Assembly: GCA_030435675.1 (NCBI GenBank)
Contig: CM059625.1
Location: 14,446,001-14,510,000, forward strand
Reading direction: 5' to 3'
Origin: Steinernema hermaphroditum
Taxonomy: Eukaryota; Nematoda; Chromadorea; Rhabditida; Steinernematidae
DNA: 64,000 nt
The notes beneath the pieces are model-generated. The model was not told the DNA's origin. It made no database searches and saw only the letters and a list, made by a program, of their open reading frames with translations. The position numbers were made by a program, and so were the translations under genes. This document shows, in pieces, positions 44,975 through 54,845 of this stretch (position 1 is the first letter of the stretch; each line of letters starts with the position of its first letter).

Positions 44975-45330
44975 AAACGCCCACAAACGCCCAAAATGAC
45001 CTTCTCCCGCGGCGATGCAGGCGTCAAGACGCTACCCAAAATTCTTCCAAATAGCCGCAATGTCTTCTTGAGTAATTTCTGTGCAAACTTTCTTCAGAGC
45101 GCGTTTGAGCGCATGCAATGACTTGCGCTTGAAAGAGCAGACTTTCTTCTCTATGCTACCATAAACAGCGAAATCCAGGGAGTTCCGATCGGGTCAGTTC
45201 CAGGGCCGAACATCCTTGACAATCCTTGCCTCAGAAGGCCGCGGTGGGTGGCCTCGCAGCAGTCGAAGTTATTCTTATCGCCGTATGAAGTCATCCAGTC
45301 ATGCTGGAGCTTCCCTTCAAAGTTTTTTGT
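44975..45330 (-). pseudogene. Mariner-type transposase relic (C-terminal part)
   Basis: Minus strand reads, across stops and shifts, NSLDFAVYGSIEKKVCSFKR, LHALKRALKKVCTEITQE, DIAAIWKNFG and RLDACIAAGEGHF. This matches the end of mariner/Tc1 transposases (SPDLNPLDF...W, then IDALKxxLxxxW, then RLxxCIxAxGGHFE). N-terminal and central parts and inverted repeats were not found. Confidence 0.7.
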
Positions 45331-45732
45331 ATTAGCCTGTGTCTAGAGAATCAGGACATCCACAAAAATCAGCTCTCAATAAGTTTCCGCGTTGACCCCA
45401 GCGCCTTTTATGATGAAAATAAGTTCACTTCCGTTCGCTAAAGAGGGCGTTTGCGGGACGCCTCGGACGGACACACACGTCGAATACGAAAGCGAGCTGT
45501 CGAGAGCGGAGGGAAGCGCAGAAGGCGGAATCTGACGTCGGATAGAATAAAATCGTTCAATTTCGCGACGACTCGAGACGTGTCCATCGAAGCGCGCAGA
45601 CTGTCCGCTCGCTCCCCACACCAGCGTCAACCGTAAATGAAAGTTATCGCTCTTGTCGTGGGGCTCTTCGTCCTTATCGAGGCCGCCCAATGTGCAGGAC
45701 TGGCTTGAGGGGACAGCACAGCCGGTGGCGCC

Positions 45733-46098
45733 CGGATCTGAGGTGGACGCCGTGTCCTCCGAGCCTCTGAGGGATAGGGCATCCGGTGGCGCTCGGATCT
45801 GAGGTGGAGGAAGCGTCTTCTGACCTCCTAGGGGACAGGGCATCCGGTAGCGCCCGGATCTGAGGTGGCGAAAGCGTGTTCTGAGCTCGTGGGAGACAGG
45901 GCAGCCAGTGGCGCCTGGATCTGAGGTGGAGGAAGCGTCTTCTGAGCTTCTGAGGGACAGGGCAGCTGGTGGCACCTGGATCTGAGGTGGCGAAAGCGTC
46001 TTCTGAGCTTCTGAGGGACAGGGCAGCTGGTGGTGCCTGGATCTGAGGTGGACGCCGTGTCCTCTGAGCTTTTTCTCGGGTTTCGAAAACCCGAGCCG
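45733..46098. repeat. 61-bp GC-rich tandem repeat (about six copies)
   Basis: Units begin CGGATCTGAGGTGG, continue GGAAGCGTCTTCTGAGC and end GACAGGGCAGC. The 61-bp period shifts the frame by one base each copy, yet minus-strand frames stay open through it. It lies just after the stop of the minus-strand kinase gene. Confidence 0.9.
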
Positions 46099-46181
46099 AG
46101 CCGGGTGGTCCGAGCCGGCTCTGGCGCTGGCTCTTCTCGGCTCGGACTCGGCTCCGGCTCATGTGGCATCTCTGCGCACAT

Positions 46182-47614
46182 CTAATCATTTATGATGCAA
46201 GCGAGCACATACTCACCGTTTTTATTCAATACCTTCCACGTCCACACAGCATTTAAAAAAAATTGCGCGAAAGAACGGAAGAACCGCGCGCTTCGGTTCC
46301 TCTTTCGCTTCGGAGTCGAAGCAGAGCTGATTGACGAACAGGAGTTGGTTCTCTTCGATCGAGGCATGTTGTCACTGAAGTAGTCGCACTCTGAATTCAG
46401 CACCGCGTCATCGTCTTGTCGAACGTCCAGTTTCTTCATCTGTGGGCGCGAAAGCTCAGCCTCAAGATACTGCTCGTGACAACGTCCTCCTTCCTCCCAG
46501 TCCAGGGCGGGGTCCTCATGCGATACTCGCCTTAGCCAGATCTAAATGTCAAAGTTAGATATGAAAATATATTTCTTTGTGACTTCGCGTAGTGTGCCCA
46601 ACATCATAGCGTAGTTGGGGCGATCCGCGTACTTCAGGGCTTGAATGTGGTCGAATATACGGTAAAGTTGACGAGGACACCGATCGAGGAGAGTATCGAG
46701 TGCTCGGCGCTTTTCCCTGTTGAGTTCAGCCGCCTTCCCACCACAATTCTTCCACGGCAGTTTACCCTCGATAAATTCAACGAGCATGAACATCCACGAC
46801 CAGAGGTCGTCGCGCCGTCCCTGCTCCCCTCCGGCGGCACTGTTCATCGAGCAGTATCCGTATGTTCCCCGGAAAGTAGCAGGGATACGGGGCGCACGAT
46901 ACCGCATTTTTCCATCGTATCCTTTCTTAAGCTGAAGAAGAAATGTAACGAGAAGGTTCATTAATCGGAAACACGTACATAGGGGCGCGCGAATCCAAAA
47001 TCGAGGAGAAAAATTCGACGAATGTCATCAGGGTACATACCGATTGCGAAGTTACCCGCTTTGATATCTCTTAAATTAAAATTTTACAAAATTCTTTGCG
47101 CAAGTGGATTATTTACTGACCTGTGGATGTAACCGATGAAGTGAAGCTCTTGGATCGCTTCCAAACACTGGAATGCGACACGAATTGCCGTGGAAGTAGA
47201 GAAGCGCTGATTCTTGCACAGCCGACGCATGAATGAGAGGGAGGGCCCGACGAGCGACATGATGAGGATGTTGACGGAGGCGGAGAGGCGTCCGGCCGCG
47301 TAGAGGCGGCAGACGTGGTCGGAACGCTGCATCCGCCTGAGCACTGTAACCTCCGAGCGAAGAGTATCACTGTAACGATCCTCAGGGTCGATGCGCTCGC
47401 ACTTCATCGCAGCGCGGGTGATGCGCTCCGTCATGACGCCATCGACGTGCTCGAGCACCTTGGCGGACACTTGGTACACGACTCCACAGCCGCCGCGCCC
47501 GATTTCGCCGTCGACCTGCAAAAAAAGTTGCGGAAAACATCTGCACGTAAAACAACTCACCTTCCATCGGCCGCAAATGAGATCGCCGTCGGAGCTTTCG
47601 CTGACCGACGACAT
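46182..47614 (-). CDS. TTBK/CK1-type protein kinase
   Basis: Ser/Thr kinase of the CK1 group, tau-tubulin-kinase-like branch, greatly expanded in nematodes. Exons 47614-47561, 47515-47121, 47069-46979, 46931-46584 and 46541-46182 give about 415 aa. Glycine loop GEIGRGGCGVVYQ, Lys in RAAMKCE, catalytic loop HRDIKAGNFAIG, DFGFARPY, and GTYGYCSMNS with RRDDLWSWMFMLVEF then GKLPWKNC in place of the usual APE region, as in TTBKs. All catalytic residues are present. A C-terminal tail of about 110 residues is Ser/Arg/Lys-rich (SKRTNSCSSISSASTPKRKR). The fourth intron uses a GTCACA donor. The start is the ATG at 47614. Confidence 0.92.
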
Positions 47615-47814
47615 GTCCGGTGTTTTCGCCAACTCGTGGACACGCAACAGCCGAAATGAGGGCGCGAAGGGGGGCCACCGCCTTTTAACCGGTGCTTTTA
47701 CGAATTTTCTGTCTAGTCTAGACTTTAGACAGCCTTTTTTTGCCTCGTCACCGAAGCCTGAATGTGTGTGGGCACGTTTCTCCTCGCGTTGTTTTGCTTG
47801 ATTTTTACTAATCG

Positions 47815-48150
47815 CCAGAAGCAGAGTACTCTGTTGCCAGAGGCCGCCATTTACGCTGAGGTCTATTTGGGAGTACTCTGTTGCCAGAGGCCGCCAAAAT
47901 ACGCTGAGGTCTATTTGGGAGAGTTCGATAACCCGGAAATCATATGGAACAACGAGATTCTTCGCTATCTAATCTCCCAGATCGCCTGCCACGTGTCCGA
48001 CTTCTCCAGCCGCCTCCCCTCGAACATCAAAGCAAATCATCTACCGGTACTGTCCGATTTCGCTGGTCGAGTACGATCAACTGAAAGACGAACTGTTCTG
48101 TCACGTGTACAATCTGCGCCATCTTTGCGACGTTCAAAACTTCCCTAATC
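47815..48150 (+). pseudogene. rme-8/DNAJC13 fragment with internal duplication
   Basis: Reads LLPEAA-I-YAEVYLGEFDNPEIIWNNEIL, RYLISQIACHVSDFSSRLPS, then after a frame change IYRYCPISLVEYDQLKDELF and CHVYNLRHLCDVQNFPN. This matches a conserved stretch of the endosomal J-domain protein RME-8. A block of about 46 bp (GTACTCTGTTGCCAGAGGCC onward) is duplicated in tandem. Only about 100 codons are present, with a frameshift. Confidence 0.7.
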
Positions 48151-48176
48151 TGACATATGTACATCGACGTGTGCCG

Positions 48177-48817
48177 ACAAGAAATAAAACACCGCGACAC
48201 GCGAAAGCCGAAAGCCGGGTCCCGCCGCGATCGCCCTGGCGCGTCGCGCGTTTTCTTTCGTTTTTCTTTTAGCGGCGCGTGCTGGCGCGCGTTCGTGCTG
48301 TCACCTTAGTTTCGAGTGCTTACTCACATTTCGTGCCAACTTTCGCCAACATCCAAAAAAGAGCTCCGAATCACGTTTTGCAGAATTTTGTTTCCGCACA
48401 TCCCTGGTCCGGACTCGGACTCAATGGGATTTCGGACTCGTTCGGCATCACTGATTGTAGATCCGGTCATAGTAGAGTAGGTCCTGCTTATTCATGTACT
48501 TTAGTCTCCCGCCATGACGAGCTGGAATATGGAATACCGTGGTATTCTCTCAGTTACTTGTGTAGGGTCAATGACTATACTCCCTTCCACCAATAAAAAG
48601 TTCACTGTAAACGACGAAAAAGGACAGTTTCAACATAAAAAACTTGCACTGCATCGAAAGTTGGCACGAAATGTGAGTAAGCACTCGAAACTAAGGTGAC
48701 AGCACGAACGCGCGCCAGCACGCGCCGCTAAAAGAAAAACGAAAGAAAACGCGCGACGCGCCAGGGCGGTCGCGGCGGGACCCGGCTTTCGCGTGTCGCG
48801 GTGTTTTATTTCTTGTC
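48177..48817. mobile_element. Foldback (MITE-like) element with 8-bp target duplication
   Basis: 641 bp. Inverted repeats of about 165-170 bp (48177-48345 and 48655-48817) differ mainly by a 7-base indel. The ends are ACAAGAAATAAAACACCGCG and its reverse. Flanked by GTGTGCCG at 48169-48176 and 48818-48825. The 310-bp centre has no coding capacity. An 8-bp duplication fits hAT-type or similar transposition. Confidence 0.85.
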
Positions 48818-48825
48818 GTGTGCCG

Positions 48826-49075
48826 ATGCTTCACGAACACGCTAGGGCCAATTACGCGCTTCTCATCGACATGAGCGGTTTCATCCACAAGGACGTCACC
48901 GTGGATGTAGTCTCCACTCACGAGCTTTGTTACTCTCGCGAATATGACGCATGTAAAGGCGCGTGCCTAAAAATTGTTTTGTTGTGGTAGCTCAGATCGC
49001 TCATTTCCATAGCCGCGAGGAAATCTTTCGGCTGTCTGACATCCATTCAGAAGCCAGGAAGAACGTAGGCGCTTT
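48826..49075 (-). pseudogene. Inverted partial copy of the GMPPB pseudogene
   Basis: Reverse complement of about 49490-49740, including GCCTACGTTCTTCCTGGCTT, the exon/intron border and VDETAHVDEKRVIGPSV. Homology continues beyond the foldback element to about 48160. Confidence 0.8.
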
Positions 49076-49136
49076 TCACTTTTCATCTTCGCGTGATGAT
49101 GGCCATTTACACATGTAAGTGATTTAGGTCATTTTC

Positions 49137-50036
49137 TCATTTGGGAGGAACTCATGGAAACTGGCGGCCCTATCGCTTTGGCATGATTGACTTCCATCAG
49201 AAGCACGGTCGAGAGGGAACGATTGCGGTGACTCGCGTGGGAGAACCTAGCAAATACGGTGTCGTTGTCTTTGATGAGAACACGGGACGCATCGGTCGGT
49301 AAGTATTTGAATGCCTTCCAGTGTACATGAGTACTCGTTTTAGCTTCCTCGAAAAGCCCCAGGAATACGGTGGTAATAAAATTAACGCGGGAATTTACGT
49401 CCTCAGCCCGTCGATTTTCGAGCGAATCCACAAGCCAACTTCGATCGAAAAAGTAATTTTCCCGGTTATGGCGGGCTGCAACAATTTGTACGCCTACGTT
49501 CTTCCTGGCTTCTGGATGGATGTCAGACAGCCGAAAGATTTCCTCGCGGGTATGGAAATGAGTGATATGAGTTACCACAACAAAACAATTTTTAGGCACG
49601 CGCCTTTACTTACGTCATATTCGCGAGAGTAACAAAGCTCGCGAGTGGAGACTACATCCACAGTGACGTCGTTGTGGATGAAACTGCTCATGTCGGTGAG
49701 AAGCGCGTAATTGGCCTTAACGTGGTCATTGGAGCTCGGGTGCGCATCGAAGACGGAGTATGCCTGAGAAACTGTACCGTCCTTCCTGACAGTGTTATCC
49801 GCACTCATTCGTGGGTGAACAGCAGTATTATTGGACGGAAATGCTCAGGTGGTGAGCGAGATAACAGTTCGCAGAGATTTATACATTAACGTTTTAGGTC
49901 GCTGGGTCAGAATCGAGAATACGAATGTATTGATGACGATGTTGCCATTAAAGAAGAGTTCTACCTGAATAGAGCCATCGTTCTCCCTCGCAAGTCGATC
50001 AGCGAGAATGTTCCTGATCCACATATCATCATGTGA
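49137..50036 (+). pseudogene. GMPPB (mannose-1-phosphate guanylyltransferase) pseudogene
   Basis: Working copies make GDP-mannose for glycan synthesis. Recognised parts: [85 protein letters not shown], then VVVDETAHVGEKRVIG, CLRNCTVLPDSVIRTHSWVN and finally SENVPDPHIIM. The nucleotide-binding N-terminus (about 100 residues, with the GGxGTRLxPLT signature) is missing. There is a stop after SYSRE, a junction where family residues are absent, and a frameshift near 49925. Not functional. Confidence 0.85.
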
Positions 50037-50510
50037 CGCCACATTCCCTTCAAACTTCTTCACTTAATTTTATCACCGCCATTCGTCATGCTAACTAACT
50101 GAATTGCCTTTGTTCAAAATATAGCTTTATTTAATTAAATATTGGTAATTGTCTTTCACGTGTACGGATCAAGAGATGTGTCGTATTTTCAAGGCCAGAG
50201 GAACAAACGTGCCGCGGAGCGTTCAGTTGAATTTGGTCGTAGCCTTCCCAGTGGAACGGCGAGAATGTTTCGTGTTTCCAGTTAGAAAGTATTAGAATTT
50301 TGCGGTTCTCGAAACGAAAATTACAGAGCTGCTCAACCATGTAGACCATTAGACCATTAGGTGCTTTCACACTCCGTGTGCGTTTTGCCGCAAAACCCCC
50401 GCATCAAAACGGACGCAAAGAGGTGCGGGAAATTTGAAATGTTCTAACGAATGTAAGAATAAGACAAATATGTATTGAAAGTGCGATTTCATATCGAGAG
50501 AAAAAAAATT

Positions 50511-50582
50511 AGGGAGCAACCGGATTTGAACCGGTGACCTATCGATCTGCAGTCGATTGCTCTGCCACTGAGCTATGCCCCC
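50511..50582 (-). tRNA. tRNA-Cys (GCA), copy 2
   Basis: Identical in sequence to the tRNA at 38371-38442, on the opposite strand. All arms pair, anticodon GCA, followed on the minus strand by a T-run. Confidence 0.97.
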
Positions 50583-50817
50583 CACACTCGTATCAACGTG
50601 TTCTGGTGGATATTTTGATGTGGCAGCACCTAATGCGACAATCAATAAGCTGGGAAAATTCGATGCAGCGTACTTTGCTCAGCGCTTTAATAATATAGCG
50701 TGTAGCGTTTAGAATTTTGAATCATGTGACGCGAGTTTAAATCTTGGGTACCTAATTTTTCCCGAATAATCGAGGCAATATAAATAAATAATTATCGCAA
50801 AACACCAACGCCAACGC

Positions 50818-52372
50818 TTACACGGAGACGGGTTTGAAGAGCACTTTAAGACTGTCAGTACCATCATCGCACTTAAAGATTTGATTTCCATTATCGTCGA
50901 GGAAGTCCGAGTGTTTGATTTCGTAGATCAGCTTATATCCCTGAGATAGAAGAAGACGCTGGTTTGCCAACGATGACGCTTCGGAAACAATGCCTGCAAA
51001 CAGCATTAGGCGTGGAGCCTTGCAAATGTCTTTGATTACCTTGAACTTGAAGGTTCTTGAGGCTTTCATCGTCGGCCTGATAGGTGGCCAAGAATTTGGC
51101 GATCCCTTTCCTCTGATGATGAGCGGCAACGGAGGTAATCTCACGGCGAAGAACTCGTTGGAGGTTAGGGTCGATAATCTTCCAGAACTCATCTTTGGCC
51201 TGAATTAGCAGCTTCGCCAGAAGGTTGGCGTTGTAGGTCATTTCAGGCCAAGGTTCTGAAAATTACATCTAACCCGTGGATATGTTTTTAAAGGCTTACT
51301 GTCCTCTTTGGTGTGTCTCTCTCCAATTCCCCAAATTCTCAGACCGGCGAGGGTTTTCTCATCGCTTTCGTAGACGAGCTGAGTCATTCCGTGGTCGATC
51401 GCCGAGTCCAAGATCAGCGGAAGAATAGAGGTTCCATCGGCAGCCGTCATGTTGAGGGACTGAAAGCAGTTCGCTCTGATGGCATTGTCAACAAAAAATG
51501 CGACTTAATAACAGAAAATGAACTGGAGTAAAGATTAGTACCGTAATATTTGCTTTACAAAAAAAAAACAATGAATATGTGTGGAATTCCTGTTTCGTAG
51601 TCTGTCAGTGGCTGAACTAAAGTGGAAGTCACAATAAAGACATCTGATACACGTGTGATAAAAGCTTTTGTTAATTTTAGTGGACTTATGTGAGTATATC
51701 TATATCAAGATTGCTCTTCTCACCACTGTCGCTGTATTTGCTCCTTTGTTAATAACCGCTCTTTACGAGGTAATGTACTTCATTGTTACGCCGCCAACTT
51801 AAGCTCATAATATGTACTGTTTTGCTGGTAAAGTTCATCCATATTACTTAAGGTGACCGTCTGATAAATCACGATCCGTGATGCTCGTTAAGCGTATTTA
51901 GTCCTATCACTTGTCCCTAGTCTCATTTCGATCTTAGAGTTGCATAATTGACCGTTTCCTTGTAAGCTGCTGATTTTTCAGCGCGTGAAAATCAACTTAA
52001 ATTTTCTTTTTGTGAAATCTACTTACATCATCAAAAAAGGCATATTGATGTGGGGTGGCTATGATTTCTTTAAAATGACACTTGAAAGTTTAGTTGAAAC
52101 CGAAATGCCAAAAATTTGATTCTTATGTGAAATTTATATGAGCTCACTCTTGAATGAGGTTCTTCCACAATGAAGCGTGTGGCGAGATAGTTGATAATGG
52201 TGTTCGTGTCGTTGCGATCAGCTTGCCTAACAAAGAATTTCTCTCCTCGGAGGTTCAACGTGATCGCATCTAAATTGCATCCTTCAGATAGAATGGCATT
52301 ACGCAGTCACTCACTGGCCATCGTTCTTGTTTGACTGAGATGCTGGAAAACGGCCTTTCGAAGGAGTGACAT
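50818..52372 (-). CDS. GNAT-family N-acetyltransferase, copy 2
   Basis: Exons 52372-52315, 52281-52148, 51459-51300, 51255-51040 and 50993-50818 have the same lengths and phases as copy 1 and also give 247 aa. Intron 2 is 688 bp here and 844 bp in copy 1. Differences include QHLSQTRTMARC at the N-terminus, IINYLATRFIVEEPHSR, SLNMTAADG and EASSLANQR. The acetyl-CoA motif QRKGIA is unchanged and no damage is seen, so both copies are probably expressed. A role in amine or small-molecule acetylation is inferred from family only. Confidence 0.82.
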
Positions 52373-52415
52373 TATCGCGGAAGACAGCAAAGAGACACTG
52401 AAGGAGAACATGTAG

Positions 52416-54453
52416 TTACTGGCGGCGTTATCAGCTAAACAAATATTCGAGTGAAATAATCCGATTAGTAATTTATAAAAAAGAATAATAGAATCGAGGC
52501 ATTTGAGCTCTCTTGAACGCCGGGCGCACGCTCATCGAGCAAGAACGACATTGGTTCCAGCAATTTGGAAACAGTGGGTGATTCATATTTCATCGCAGCA
52601 AAAGCAAAATCAAAATTCAGGGTAAAATGGAAACAGTTTCTCAACATATCACGAAAACGTTCATAATTAATTGATCGACTTCTTGGGAATCTTAAGCGAA
52701 ACCCATCGCACGCACAGCGGACTGAGAAAATGAAACTCTAGCCAGTTCTTGAAAATCGAACTCCGCCCAACAGCAAAGTTCAATTGTACATTAGGCACGT
52801 AGACGAAAGACCCTGAAACGCTAATTCGACACGACCAGTCACGGTCCTGTTACGGATTGAACACTGGATCAGTGACCGTCGGTATGAGTGCACCAAGCTT
52901 TCATACATCTATTGATCTGTCTCACTATTAATGTCGCCTGTTATAAATATCTTTTATATTCAAAAACTCTACTCTTTGGGTGAAATTAATTGATTTGTTG
53001 GTGAAAACACTTATCTCTCATCTCACGCTATGATTTGCCGCTTGTTGGTTGAATTCTTCCTGATTGTTTTGTCTTGATATTAGTCTTTAACGTGGCTCGA
53101 CATTGCGAAATACGAAGGTGTTAATTGTGCCACGGATAGTAACTGCCCTCAACCATGTAGAATACTAGGTCGAACGTATTCAATGCACCTATTATTATGC
53201 TCGTTGCTTACCGCAACATGATCAAATCTGAAAAAGGTGGACCCGTGTGATCATCATGTAAGTTGACTTTAACGTTTCTTTTTTAGCAACTATGCATGAG
53301 TGTATGTTCCATGTGCGTGACACCTACAGCTTCTATGCCCACATGATAACTTCACAAGCTCGTTTCTACTTTGTGGAAATAAAGGCCAAATGTAGCAAAT
53401 TGACCCCTAGATTCTCAAAAAAAGTATAACTGCCCGAGTCCTTATTTTTCCAACTTGACCTACATGATCTCCAATTCGAGCTGAGAGATTCCTGTTAGCT
53501 GTTCATATACAACTCTCATTGCTCTATCTTAACGTCATTTATGGTTGTTCTTGGCGATATCAGGGACAATCGTTCCAAATAAAATAAAAAATCAATAAGA
53601 AGAAGTTCGATTATTGGACCAAAAACCTTTTTCTACTCCAAATCTTGGATTTTGTAGGACCGCGGCATCCGGCTCCTGTCCACAAAGTGGGCTCAACTAG
53701 CACGCAACTATGATGAACACCGTGATTGAAACTGTTGTATTTATCGTTAAAAACAGTGATTGAAATAAAGCGACATTTTCTGTGCAATAACCCAATAAAA
53801 ATACTGTACGAGTGTGTCTGAACGAAGGGGACAGTAATAGAAACCTTTGACGATGATGGCTTTGCCGCTAGTGTTTTAAAAACATATTTCTGTGTAAAAA
53901 AATATGAAGGTAAACTTCCGATCCAGAAATCTTTGTGCACAGAGAATAACAAGTAAGTGGTAACCGGATTTGAGTTGGTTTGAACAGAACATCGATCTGC
54001 ACTTGGTTGCCACTAAATTCTGCTCTAATGTTAGTCATCACTTTTCTTGGTGTAGATGTGGCTGTGGGCGTCGGCAATATAGTGAGCGAACAATTACCTG
54101 TACTGTTTTTGGGTTGAGCCGTTTGAATCAAATATTTTACACTGATTTTTGTGGAATGTAGAAATACGAGGTTTTTGTCGCAGACGTCTATGCATTTTTC
54201 TCTTTGAATGTATCTTTTGTTCTGTCTTGCGTAGCGTGCTAGTATTTAACTATGCCACTTAATCATTTCTGCATGAATATTCATGTTCCTGTGGTAGACC
54301 GTCTCTCAGATCACCCGCCAGACGAAATAAAATCACATTAGTATCGATATATGGGAAACATGTATGTGAAATAAGTTATTTACTAACTCGATAAACTCTT
54401 TTGTGTCAAAGTACTTATCACATTTCTCTTCTTCAGCAAAGAACACATTTTCA
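52416..54453. other. 2.0-kb intergenic stretch without a recognised gene
   Basis: Short frames on both strands only, AT-rich. No tandem repeat, tRNA or transposon signature noticed. Confidence 0.4.
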
Positions 54454-54845
54454 TCATACTTTGACTTCCATGATACACGTATGCATCGGCCTCTTGGACG
54501 GTACAGGAGGATGGACATCACTCCAAGCGTACGTTTTATACATCATGTACACAACGCAGATGAGACCCGATATGTAGAGAGAGCAGATGACTACGGCTAT
54601 TAATCTGAAATGCAACTCTTCAAGAAGTAAACGGGTAAACGGCGAACTTACCCTGTCATAATAGTGAACAACAGAAAATGATACTGTGCGTAGACGAGGT
54701 ATATAAGGGAATATATGACGATAAAGGTGACGAGTGAGACTGCGCGGGCCGTGGGTATGGGACAAGCCCTCCATGTGTGGATGGAGTCAGGGGAGGTGGG
54801 CCTAGCCTGATGCGACGAAGCGTCGACCGGACAAATCGAAGCCAT
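54454..54845 (-). CDS. Small two-pass membrane protein
   Basis: Exon 1 from ATG 54845 to about 54653, a GTAAGT...TTTCAG intron of about 47 bp, then exon 2 to TGA at 54454; about 114 aa. A polar N-terminus (MASICPVDASSHQARPTSPD) leads to a first membrane segment, AVSLVTFIVIYSLIYLVYAQ, then YHFLLFTIMTG. The second is LIAVVICSLYISGLICVVYM. The tail is TYAWSDVHPPVPSKRPMH. In another frame immediately downstream, coding-like sequence continues (ENVFFAEEEKCDKYFDTKEF), so a further exon may exist. Family not recognised. Confidence 0.55.

Larger units (their letters stand above)
50508..52415. repeat. Right arm of the large inverted duplication
   Basis: Reverse complement of 33525-38445 without the transposon. 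Carries tRNA-Cys and the second GNAT gene, both on the minus strand. Similarity extends about 40 bp upstream of the GNAT start codons. Confidence 0.9.

Noticed and set aside
45674..46189. Open minus-strand frame of about 170 codons
   Set aside because: It is read through the 61-bp tandem repeat, whose translation changes frame every copy, and it has no family signal.
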